This document shows positions 16,028 through 23,511 of a stretch of 64,000 bases of DNA, in pieces. Source of the stretch: JAFAMS01 sp049520515. Its GTDB lineage: Bacteria; Vulcanimicrobiota; Vulcanimicrobiia; Vulcanimicrobiales; Vulcanimicrobiaceae. Made by a program: the position numbers and the translations under genes. The notes under the pieces were generated by a model. The model saw only the letters and a list, made by a program, of their open reading frames with translations, searched no databases and had not been told where the DNA came from. The stretch spans positions 1 to 64,000 of the forward strand of contig JBEKPS010000011.1 of NCBI GenBank assembly GCA_049520515.1. Direction: 5' to 3'. The number at the start of each line of letters is the position of its first letter. The stretch's first letter is position 1.

Positions 16028-16764
16028 TGCGCTTCGGCTCCGGCGCGATCCCGGCCGATGAGATCCAGAAAGACATCTTGCAGCGAACGGTCACCGATCA
16101 GTTTTGCGGTCGACTCACGCGCGACCACATGCCCGCCTTCAATGATACCAATGTTTTTGCACAGCGCTTCTGCTTCTTCGAGATAGTGCGTCGTCAAGAA
16201 GATCGTCGTTCCGTTGCGGTTGAGTTCGCGGACCAACTCCCAGAGCTCGATTCGCAGCTCAACGTCGACGCCGGCGGTCGGCTCGTCGAGAATGATGAGG
16301 CGCGGCTCGTGCATCATCGCGCGCGCAAGCGTCAAGCGGCGCTTCTGGCCACCTGAAAGACGCGTGTAGAATTGGCCGGATTTATCACTGAGTCCAAAAC
16401 GCTCGAGCAACATATCCGCGCGCCGGTGCACGGCGGCTCCCTGCAGACCGTAATATCCGGCTTGATAGATCAGGATGTCGCGAGCAGACAGGTAGCGATC
16501 GAAATTGAATTCTTGTGGAGCAACTCCGACGAGCGGACGCGCAGCACGCCATTCGCGCGTGATGTCGTGCCCGAAGATGCGAATCGTTCCGGCTTGAAAT
16601 GTCGCCAAACCAACGATCGCGTTGATCGTTGTCGTTTTCCCGGCGCCGTTCGCCCCGAGGAATCCGAAGAAATCGCCGTCTTCGACAACGAGCGAGATGC
16701 CGTCTACGGCAGTGAAATCACCATACCGTTTGACGAGGCCGTCAATTTCGATCGCATTGGGCAC
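16024..16764 (-). CDS. ABC-2 type exporter ATP-binding protein
   Basis: ATPase of 246 residues driving the permease encoded directly downstream. Walker A is GANGAGKTTT at 38-47, the Q-loop is in VGVAPQEFNF, the signature is LSGGQKRRLTLARA, Walker B is RLIILDEPTAGVD, and the H-loop is FLTTHYLEEAEAL. It belongs to the DrrA/CcmA/NatA group. It starts 9 bases after the stop of the pentein-fold gene, in the middle of the seven-gene run. Confidence 0.9.
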   Translation of the reverse strand: MPNAIEIDGLVKRYGDFTAVDGISLVVEDGDFFGFLGANGAGKTTTINAIVGLATFQAGTIRIFGHDITREWRAARPLVGVAPQEFNFDRYLSARDILIYQAGYYGLQGAAVHRRADMLLERFGLSDKSGQFYTRLSGGQKRRLTLARAMMHEPRLIILDEPTAGVDVELRIELWELVRELNRNGTTIFLTTHYLEEAEALCKNIGIIEGGHVVARESTAKLIGDRSLQDVFLDLIGRDRAGAEAQ

Positions 16765-16773
16765 AAAGGACCT

Positions 16774-17616
16774 CTAGGCTCGTTTGAGAGGAAGCACCAG
16801 CGCGGGTGGTCCACCGCCTACTTTTCCGAACTCCCATAAGTCAATCGCGACGACATCGAGCTTCGCTTTACGCAGCATCGGAACTGCGAAGCGGAATCGC
16901 AGATTAGCGAGCACTCGGCGCGAACCGAGCGGTAAGAGCGACGCACCGTACTCTTCGCCGCGTGGAATCGCAAGAATCTGTGCGCGGGCGCGCAGCGAGG
17001 ACGTGTCGACAAAATCGGTCGCAGCGACGATCAAATCTTCAGCTGCGGATGAAAAAACGTCGCTGAGCCGAGGGATCGATCCGTCCATCGGCAGCTCGAG
17101 CGTCTGCATGCCCGTCGAGACCAATATTTGTGAGAACTGACTACGGCCAAGCGTGTTGCTGCGCGGTTTGTTGTCCGGAACGCCGATGTACGCGGTGTTG
17201 CCCGCGATCACGATGTCTCCACCGTCCAGCAACCCGGGTGCCTCGATCTTTCCGAGAATCGGAATTCCGTGATCGCGCAACTTCGCTTCGACGGCGTTCA
17301 CTTCTCGCCGGCGATCGATGCGGTGCGGGCGAAGAACAATCGCGCCGCTGGATACCACGATCGCACAATCCGCGACGAATGCCGCATGACCGTTGTCATC
17401 TTCGGCTTCGAGCGGATGAACGAGAACGCCGCAATCTTGCAGCGTTCGCGTGAGTACTTTGTGCTGTTCTTTCGCCCGTTCGATCAACGGGCTCGGCTCG
17501 CCGTAGAGCGGCAGCACCCCGTCGAGCGCCGCGCCGGGAGCGACCAAGATCGCGTCGCGGAGCGTCGCGTTTGCCGCGCGCACGAAGGGCGCGGCGATGA
17601 TGTCTTTTTCCGTCAC
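16774..17616 (-). CDS. DDAH/amidinotransferase-fold (pentein) protein, catalytic residues apparently missing
   Basis: A 280-residue protein of the dimethylargininase/amidinotransferase superfamily. Conserved framework motifs are visible: FVADCAIVV at 80-88 (FVEDTAVV in DDAH), RRREV at 102-106, and LLDGGDIVIAGNTAYIGV at 129-146 (LEGGDV in the family). However, the segment where DDAH has its catalytic His (LHLD-like) reads IPRLSDVF (R183), and the place of the catalytic Cys, just before GASLLPLGSRRVL, is Y223; the only cysteines are C62 and C84. It may be a non-catalytic or altered-chemistry pentein. Start GTG 17616 lies 7 bases after the phosphoesterase stop; the frame is open further up but overlaps that gene. 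Confidence 0.72.
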   Translation of the reverse strand: MTEKDIIAAPFVRAANATLRDAILVAPGAALDGVLPLYGEPSPLIERAKEQHKVLTRTLQDCGVLVHPLEAEDDNGHAAFVADCAIVVSSGAIVLRPHRIDRRREVNAVEAKLRDHGIPILGKIEAPGLLDGGDIVIAGNTAYIGVPDNKPRSNTLGRSQFSQILVSTGMQTLELPMDGSIPRLSDVFSSAAEDLIVAATDFVDTSSLRARAQILAIPRGEEYGASLLPLGSRRVLANLRFRFAVPMLRKAKLDVVAIDLWEFGKVGGGPPALVLPLKRA

Positions 17617-17623
17617 GGTCCGC

Positions 17624-20014
17624 TCATTCGGGCTGGCTCTCGACCGGTCTTGCCGTGTACGGCGTGAAGTTCGGCCGGTCAGTGAAAAAGTCGGACATAT
17701 CGCTGGCGAGGAGATCCCCCAGCGAAAGCGGCGGCAAGCCAAGCAGCTCTTCTTCCGTCTTAAGCACACTGACCGTCGAAAGATGGCGGTGCCCGACGAA
17801 TCCGTGCTTTGCATACGGCGAGATGACGAGCGCATAGGAACGCTGCTCATTGACGTGATCGCGCTGCGTTCCGGCGTCCGCAGGCATGACGAAGATCGCC
17901 GTGTCTTTCCACGCCGGCGAGCGCGTAACGTGCGAGACGATCACGCCGAGTGCACGATCGCCGTCCGCGACTTCTTCGCGGGTTCCGCCACGATCGTCGG
18001 GAAGCCACACGACCGAAAAGCGCGGAGCGTGATGCGCCAGAACGAGCGCATCGTAGTCGCGCACGAATTCGCGAGCACGACGCTCGTCGCGAATGCGCAG
18101 ATTCCACCCAGGATAGCTTTCATCGACGTGTCCGCGCAGCGCAGCCAGGGCCGGAGTGTCGAGCGAATAGGTACCGCCCAGGTTCGTCGTGGGTGAAAAG
18201 CGGTCGAGCGGATCGATGGGACTCGAATCAACGTCGTATCCGCGCAACAACATCAAATCGCCGTAATCGCGATACGTGATGCGGTGCAACGCAAGCATGT
18301 TGAAGATATAGCCGAAACGCGCGTAGTCTTCGGGATCTTCGCGCGAGAGCGCCCCTTCGAGGCTCCGCATTTGTGAGTAGTCACTCGCAATGCCACCGAG
18401 CGCGTATTCATGCCCCAAAATCATCGTGCGCGCGTCGGCGTAGAAATTGTCCGCCAGTGCATACGAGCGTGCCAACACATGCAGATTCGGCGTCACCGTC
18501 GCTCCGAACGCCGTCAACGCCGGATCGCCATTGCCGTGCGCGCGTCCCGCGGCATCAACGAGATCGCCCAGCATTGAGTCGAACGTCTTATCTTCCTCGA
18601 GTACGAGGACGACGTGATTGATCCGCGAGCTTGTTTGTAAACTTCCGATCGGTGAAACGATCGGGTTGTGCGGCGCGGTGTGCGAAATACGGGTCGAGCC
18701 CAGCGCAGTGTACGTGTCGCGAACGAGATTCTGCTGCGCCAAGTCGATACGTTGCAGCGTCGACGGAACGTCGTTGCCTTCGGGGCCATAACCTTTGGCG
18801 TTGACCACGTACAGGGAACGGTCGTCGTCCGAGAGTGCGAGCCCAGCCGGATAGTCGTCGCTCGGGATAAGACCCAGACGGCGCAAACCCAGCGGGTTCG
18901 ACGAATCGAGTACCGCGATCGCGTCCAGGCCCGAGAGCGCGACGTACAGTCGCCGGCCATCGCGCGAGATTGCGAGCGCACTCGGCTGCGTTCCGTACGG
19001 TCCCTTCGGAAATAAGCGCAGATCGATACCGGTGACGACGCGCGCAGTCCCGGTCAGCGATACGACGGCGATGCGATCGACGTTTGCCATCGTGACGAAT
19101 GCATATGAACCGTCAGGCGAGATTGCGACCGCGCTCGGATGGGCGCCGCCTATGACGCGAATGCCGTCCGGTGGGCGATCCAAATGCACTGGGCCCTCAG
19201 TGCTCGGCTGTGCGGACACATTCGCGCTCGCATCCAGAGCGACCACGTCCAGCGAGGATGCAGCATCCAAGTTCGGAGGCGGAGTCATGAACATCGGAAT
19301 TAGTGCCGGACTCGCGAGCGGCGCATAGCGCATCAAGCCTTCGTTACACACGAGCAGCCGGCTCGGCTGACCCTCACGCAGCAGCAAGGCGGCGCCTACC
19401 GGCGAGAATCCGACCAATCGCGTCGAACGCGTTCGGCGGCGCCGCAGGTCAATTGCCGTGACGCTATTGCCGTCGCTTTGTAGCGCGAAGGCGCTCGCGC
19501 CATCAGGTGTCGCAACGAGCGACGTCGGGAAACCTGAAAGTCCGAGGTTCGCAGTACGATCCGGCGTCAGATTCGCGCCATCGAAATGGTAGAAATAGAG
19601 CGCATCGGCGCCGCCTGAAGCGGCCACCACGAGCGTCCGCGTTGCATCGAGGGGATCGCGCACAGCGAGCACGCTGGTGTACGGATGGCCAGCAGGCGCT
19701 CCGTATTGGGAGACGACAGTCATCGAGTCGACATCGATCGCGGAAAGCATCGATCCGGCGACGAACGCGAAACGCGAATCGGGTGAAAGCGCGACCGCGA
19801 GCGCGCTACTTCCGGCGACGACGCTACGGCCTTGCGGTTTGACGAAACGTCCCGACGGTAGGACGGCCCAGAACGGCGTGACGCCGATGCGTCCTGCCGG
19901 CAGATTCTTCGCGGGGGATTCGTAAACGACCGGACCAGGTTGCGCGAAGCCAAGGGAAACGAATGAGAATGTGGCGACGAACGCGCTGACAAGCGCGATT
20001 AAGCGACGGATCAG
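17624..20014 (-). CDS. exported YncE-like beta-propeller / phosphoesterase family protein, CTG start
   Basis: A 796-residue exported protein. From CTG 20014 the N-terminus is a good Sec signal (LIRRLIALVSAFVATFSFVS, ending GFAQ). About residues 35-440 form a YncE-like beta-propeller with repeated SPDG/SRDGRRLYVAL-type blades. About 460-796 match the PF04185 phosphoesterase domain: NHVVLVLEEDKTFDSMLGDL, GNGDPALTAFGATVTPNLH, LADNFYADARTMILGHEYAL, and a distal FVMPADAGTQRDHVNEQR metal-site region. Start choice: AGGAGT lies 7 bases before CTG, the region between CTG and ATG 19750 contains no ATG/GTG/TTG in frame, and starting at ATG 19750 would remove the signal and a propeller blade. It begins 11 bases after the response regulator stop. 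Confidence 0.82.
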   Translation of the reverse strand: MIRRLIALVSAFVATFSFVSLGFAQPGPVVYESPAKNLPAGRIGVTPFWAVLPSGRFVKPQGRSVVAGSSALAVALSPDSRFAFVAGSMLSAIDVDSMTVVSQYGAPAGHPYTSVLAVRDPLDATRTLVVAASGGADALYFYHFDGANLTPDRTANLGLSGFPTSLVATPDGASAFALQSDGNSVTAIDLRRRRTRSTRLVGFSPVGAALLLREGQPSRLLVCNEGLMRYAPLASPALIPMFMTPPPNLDAASSLDVVALDASANVSAQPSTEGPVHLDRPPDGIRVIGGAHPSAVAISPDGSYAFVTMANVDRIAVVSLTGTARVVTGIDLRLFPKGPYGTQPSALAISRDGRRLYVALSGLDAIAVLDSSNPLGLRRLGLIPSDDYPAGLALSDDDRSLYVVNAKGYGPEGNDVPSTLQRIDLAQQNLVRDTYTALGSTRISHTAPHNPIVSPIGSLQTSSRINHVVLVLEEDKTFDSMLGDLVDAAGRAHGNGDPALTAFGATVTPNLHVLARSYALADNFYADARTMILGHEYALGGIASDYSQMRSLEGALSREDPEDYARFGYIFNMLALHRITYRDYGDLMLLRGYDVDSSPIDPLDRFSPTTNLGGTYSLDTPALAALRGHVDESYPGWNLRIRDERRAREFVRDYDALVLAHHAPRFSVVWLPDDRGGTREEVADGDRALGVIVSHVTRSPAWKDTAIFVMPADAGTQRDHVNEQRSYALVISPYAKHGFVGHRHLSTVSVLKTEEELLGLPPLSLGDLLASDMSDFFTDRPNFTPYTARPVESQPE

Positions 20015-20025
20015 TTTAAGGACTC

Positions 20026-20715
20026 CTAGGGTTTGTCCAGCCGGTATCCGATGCCGCGAACGCTCGCGATTGCGAGATTTGCACTCACTTCAGCGAGCTT
20101 CTTGCGCAATGCGGCAACGTGAACGTCGACGACGCGCGTTGGAACGCCTGAGACATCGTTCCAGACATGCTCCAGAATCTGCGCGCGCGTCAGCAAACGG
20201 CCTTCGCCTTCCCCCAGGTACCAGAGCAGACGAAACTCGAGCGCCGTGAGCGGGACGTTGCGCTCACCGTTTTGCAACACGTGCAGGTCACGAACCAGCG
20301 TGACGTTGCCGACCGTCATGCGACCTTCTTGCTCGCGCTGAGCATGGCGATCGCGGCGCCGCAAAAATGATTGAATGCGAGCAACGAGCTGGCCCGGCGA
20401 GAAAGGCTTCGTGATGTAGTCGTCCGCACCCAGACCGAGACCCTTGAGAATGTCGTCCTCTCCGGATGCGGCACTCACCATCAAAATGAAGGCATCTCCG
20501 GTGTTGGCGAGCGACGTCAAGACGTCCAGGCCCGAAATATCGGGCAAATTCACGTCGAGCAAGACGACGTCCGGAGACCACTGTGCGGCGAGCTCCAGCG
20601 CTTGCGCACCGTTGGGCGCGATCTGCACCGTGAAGTCCGCACGTTCGCAGACTTCCCGCTCGTACGAGGCTACATCGGGATCGTCCTCGACGATCAATAT
20701 TCGCGTCTTGCTCAT
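20026..20715 (-). CDS. OmpR/PhoB-family response regulator
   Basis: Two-component transcription regulator of 229 residues. The receiver domain shows the acidic pair D11-D12, the phosphoacceptor D54 in VVLLDVNLPDISG and K103 in DDYITKPFSP. The C-terminal winged helix carries LTALEFRLLWYLGE, the recognition helix region RVVDVHVAALRKKL and GIGYRLDKP. No histidine kinase is encoded next to it, so its partner is elsewhere or it is an orphan. Its stop TAG forms part of the ribosome-binding site of the exported phosphoesterase gene, a sign of coupling. Confidence 0.92.
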   Translation of the reverse strand: MSKTRILIVEDDPDVASYEREVCERADFTVQIAPNGAQALELAAQWSPDVVLLDVNLPDISGLDVLTSLANTGDAFILMVSAASGEDDILKGLGLGADDYITKPFSPGQLVARIQSFLRRRDRHAQREQEGRMTVGNVTLVRDLHVLQNGERNVPLTALEFRLLWYLGEGEGRLLTRAQILEHVWNDVSGVPTRVVDVHVAALRKKLAEVSANLAIASVRGIGYRLDKP

Positions 20716-20724
20716 AGGGTGCTT

Positions 20725-22167
20725 CTAAACGAGAGCAGCGGCTTGATCCTCTTCAGCGACGACCATTGCGCGACGCGCAACTCCGTCCTCGACGGCAGCG
20801 TGCATGACGGCCTTGGCGACAGCCTCCATGACACGTTGATCGAAGACACTCGGAATGATGTACTCGACACTGCGTTCCTCTCCAACGATTGCGGCAATCG
20901 CCTTTGCCGCTGCCAATTTCATGTTGTCGGTGATGCGCCGCGCCCGGCAATCAAGCGCGCCACGGAAAATGCCCGGGAATGATAAAACGTTGTTGACCTG
21001 ATTGGGATAGTCGGAACGTCCCGTCGCCATGACGGTCACGTACGGCGCAGCGACTTCCGGCATGATCTCCGGCGTCGGGTTTGCAAGCGCGAAAACAATC
21101 GGATCGCGCGCCATAGCCTTGAGATCATCGGCTTCGAGCACGCCCGGGCCGGAAACACCGATGAAGGCATCTGCCCCCTTGAGGACGCTGCTCAAGGTTC
21201 CACCGATATTGTCACGATTCGTGTTCTGCGCGAGCCACGTGATATGTGTGGGCTCGTAGCGTTCTTTGCGATTGATGACGCCTTCGCGTCCGACCGCGAT
21301 GATGTCGCCGACGCCGGCCAGCTGCAAAAGCTTGATGGTCGCAGTCCCTGCGGAACCGGTTCCGCCGGCAACGACGATCTTCATGTCACAGAGGTCCTTG
21401 CCGACGACTGCAGCTGCATTGATCAGCGCGCCAAGCGCGACCACGGCGGTCCCATGCTGATCGTCGTGCATGACCGGAATATCGAGAGCTTCGACCAAAC
21501 GGCGTTCGACTTCGAAGCAGCGTGGCGCCGAAATATCTTCGAGGTTGATGCCGCCGAAAATCGGTGCGATACGTACGACCGTCTCAACGATCTCATCGAC
21601 GTCTTTCGTATCGAGACAAACGGGCCACGCGTCGATCTGCGCAAACTTTTTGAAGAGCATGCACTTGCCTTCCATGACAGGTGCAGCTCCAAGCGGACCG
21701 ATATCGCCAAGGCCGAGTACGGCGGTACCGTCCGTTACGACGGCGACGGTGTTGCGTTTGATCGTCAACTGAAAGGCTTTGCTCGGATCGGCGGCGATCG
21801 CCATCGACACGCGGGCGACGCCGGGCGTGTAAACCGTCGACAGATCGGCGCGCGTCTTGATCTGGATCTTGGATTCGACCGAGATCTTGCCGCCGAGGTG
21901 CGCGAGAAACGTGCTGTCGGATGCGCTGATGACACGCGCACCGCCAATTCGTTCGATGGACGCGCGCACGAGGCTCGCAATCTGCTCGGAGCCGACCGTG
22001 ACGGTGATGTCCCGGACCGCAATGCCTTTCGAAACCGAGCGCACGTCGACGGCCCCAACGACGCCACCGGCATCTCCAATCGCCGAGGCAAGCGCACCGA
22101 ACGCGCCTGGATGGTTCGGCGCTTCCACGCGGATTATCAAGGTGAACCCGATAGGGCCGGCAGTCAT
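20725..22167 (-). CDS. ACT-domain NAD(P)-dependent malic enzyme
   Basis: Oxidatively decarboxylates malate to pyruvate. The 480-residue protein begins with an ACT-like regulatory domain (FTLIIRVEAPNHPGAFGALA, residues 7-80), followed by the malic enzyme core: YTPGVARVSMAI, VTDGTAVLGLGDIGP, LEDISAPRCFEVER, HDDQHGTAVV, the Rossmann motif VVAGGTGSAGTATIKLL and ALANPTPEIMPE near the second metal site. YNQVNN-type sequence (SDYPNQVNNVLSFPGIFRGAL) closes the active site. I start it at ATG 22167; the frame is open up to 22341 but that part overlaps the divergent gene at 22239 and is Arg-rich. It heads the seven-gene minus-strand run. Confidence 0.92.
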   Translation of the reverse strand: MTAGPIGFTLIIRVEAPNHPGAFGALASAIGDAGGVVGAVDVRSVSKGIAVRDITVTVGSEQIASLVRASIERIGGARVISASDSTFLAHLGGKISVESKIQIKTRADLSTVYTPGVARVSMAIAADPSKAFQLTIKRNTVAVVTDGTAVLGLGDIGPLGAAPVMEGKCMLFKKFAQIDAWPVCLDTKDVDEIVETVVRIAPIFGGINLEDISAPRCFEVERRLVEALDIPVMHDDQHGTAVVALGALINAAAVVGKDLCDMKIVVAGGTGSAGTATIKLLQLAGVGDIIAVGREGVINRKERYEPTHITWLAQNTNRDNIGGTLSSVLKGADAFIGVSGPGVLEADDLKAMARDPIVFALANPTPEIMPEVAAPYVTVMATGRSDYPNQVNNVLSFPGIFRGALDCRARRITDNMKLAAAKAIAAIVGEERSVEYIIPSVFDQRVMEAVAKAVMHAAVEDGVARRAMVVAEEDQAAALV

Positions 22168-22238
22168 AACGGAAGGGTCTATTGGCGCACGTCCAGGACC
22201 CTCCTCGCTCGAAGCCTGCTCAGCTATGGAGGCATATA

Positions 22239-22622
22239 ATGGATCGCAAAGAGGGCGCCCGCATCCGTCGTGAGGTTCTCGGTGCCGAATACGTCGACGG
22301 AATGCTGCAACGCGCCGCCGGAGACCCGCTCGCCGAAGCATTCATCGATTTCACCGAAGAGTATTGTTGGGGAAACGTTTGGACTCGCCCCGGCTTGGAA
22401 CGAAAAACGCGCAGCATGCTCAATCTTGCGATGCTCACGGTGCTGGGACGCTGGCATGAGCTCGAAGTTCATGTCCGCGGCGCGATCAACAACGGCGTGA
22501 CGAAAGACGAGATGAAAGAAATCTTCTTGCAGACCGGCGTGTATGGTGGCGTCCCGGTCTCGGCTGAAGCCTTTCGCATCGCGCGCGCGGTCTTCGCGGA
22601 GCGAGAAAAGCAGAAAGTGTAA
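22239..22622 (+). CDS. 4-carboxymuconolactone decarboxylase (PcaC-like)
   Basis: A 127-residue CMD-family protein. It follows the PcaC pattern: MDRKEGARIRREVLGAEYVD, FIDFTEEYCWGNVWTRPGLE, LNLAMLTVLGRWHELEVHVR, GAINNGVTKDEMKEIFLQTG and VYGGVPVSAEAFRIAR. PcaC decarboxylates 4-carboxymuconolactone in the protocatechuate branch of the beta-ketoadipate pathway; no other pca gene is here, so the substrate may differ. GGAGG lies 7 bases before ATG 22239. The longer frame from 22182 overlaps the divergent malic enzyme region and is not needed. Confidence 0.88.
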   Translation: MDRKEGARIRREVLGAEYVDGMLQRAAGDPLAEAFIDFTEEYCWGNVWTRPGLERKTRSMLNLAMLTVLGRWHELEVHVRGAINNGVTKDEMKEIFLQTGVYGGVPVSAEAFRIARAVFAEREKQKV

Positions 22623-22659
22623 CTTGCGAGGCCAACGAGAAATGTACAAGCGATTACAG

Positions 22660-22737
22660 ATGGTGATGGGCCGAGCGCAAATGGGGGCCCCAAGCTTTAG
22701 CTTGGGGGGCGCGCAGCCCGGGGCGGAGCGCCTTTAG
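22660..22737 (+). promoter_or_regulatory. repeated structured leader, copy B (upstream of MBL-fold lactonase-like gene)
   Basis: Second copy of the leader seen before trxB. Hairpin arms CCCCAAGC (22688-22695) and GCTTGGGG (22700-22707) enclose TTTA. A second potential stem pairs GGCGC (22708-22712) with GCGCC (22728-22732). The GGAG at 22725-22728, nine bases before ATG 22738, is the only ribosome-binding site for the gene and lies in the second stem. Compared with copy A, the hairpin changes A-T pairs to T-A pairs while keeping complementarity. Proposed role: translational control element or mobile leader. Confidence 0.6.
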
Positions 22738-23487
22738 ATGGAGATATTTGCTTGCATAGTTGGGCGTTCAAAACGCCCGTACTACTACATGTTCAATTTG
22801 GCGAACAACACCGACGAGATTGAGCTCGTCTATCCGTTCTGGGTGATCAAGGACAAAAACGAGACGGTCATGATCGACACCGGATTCTCCGAACACATGG
22901 CCGGTGAGAAAGGTGTATTCGATTATCTCTCGCCGAGCGAGCTTCTTCCACGCGTCGGTCTCGATCCCAAAGACGTGAAGTCGATCGTCATCTCGCATTT
23001 ACACTACGACCACTTCTGCGTCCCCGAGCGTTACCCGAATGCGACGTTCTACGTGCAGAGCGACGACATCGACTACTTCACCGGACGCGGCGTCACGCAT
23101 CCGGCCTTCAAATCCGCCGACCGGGCGGCGATCGATCAGATCGACCGCCTGCGCAGCGACGGAAAAATCAAGGCGATGAACGGCGATTTCAACTTCTCAC
23201 CATCGATCAAAGTGCTGCTCGTTGGAGGGCACACACCGGGGCATCAGATTACCGTCATCGACACCGGCGAGAAGCCGCTCGTCCTGGCCTGCGACGCATC
23301 GCATTTTTACGCCAATCTCGAAACGCGCACACCGACCTCGATCATCCACAATTACGATAATTATCAGCGTGGATTTACGACGATCGAGACGCTCGCCGCC
23401 GGCGGCCGCTGGTTCCCGGGCCACGACCCGAAGATGCTCTCAAACCTCGAACAAGTCGAAGAGAGAATCTACCGCGTTAAGGTGTGA
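22738..23487 (+). CDS. metallo-beta-lactamase-fold hydrolase, N-acyl homoserine lactonase-like
   Basis: A 249-residue zinc hydrolase with no signal peptide. Metal motifs: SHLHYDH (H87, H89, D91, H92), HTPGHQITV, ACDASHFY with the bridging Asp, and FPGHDPKML near the C-terminus. The overall pattern (long N-terminal strand section, MIDTGFSEHMAG, then SHLHYDH) resembles AiiA/AttM-type quorum-quenching lactonases, but the same fold serves many lactone and ester hydrolases. No LuxI/LuxR gene is present. Expression is probably controlled by the structured leader immediately upstream. Confidence 0.8.
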   Translation: MEIFACIVGRSKRPYYYMFNLANNTDEIELVYPFWVIKDKNETVMIDTGFSEHMAGEKGVFDYLSPSELLPRVGLDPKDVKSIVISHLHYDHFCVPERYPNATFYVQSDDIDYFTGRGVTHPAFKSADRAAIDQIDRLRSDGKIKAMNGDFNFSPSIKVLLVGGHTPGHQITVIDTGEKPLVLACDASHFYANLETRTPTSIIHNYDNYQRGFTTIETLAAGGRWFPGHDPKMLSNLEQVEERIYRVKV

Positions 23488-23511
23488 CGCAACGGCACGA
23501 TAAGGGTGATG

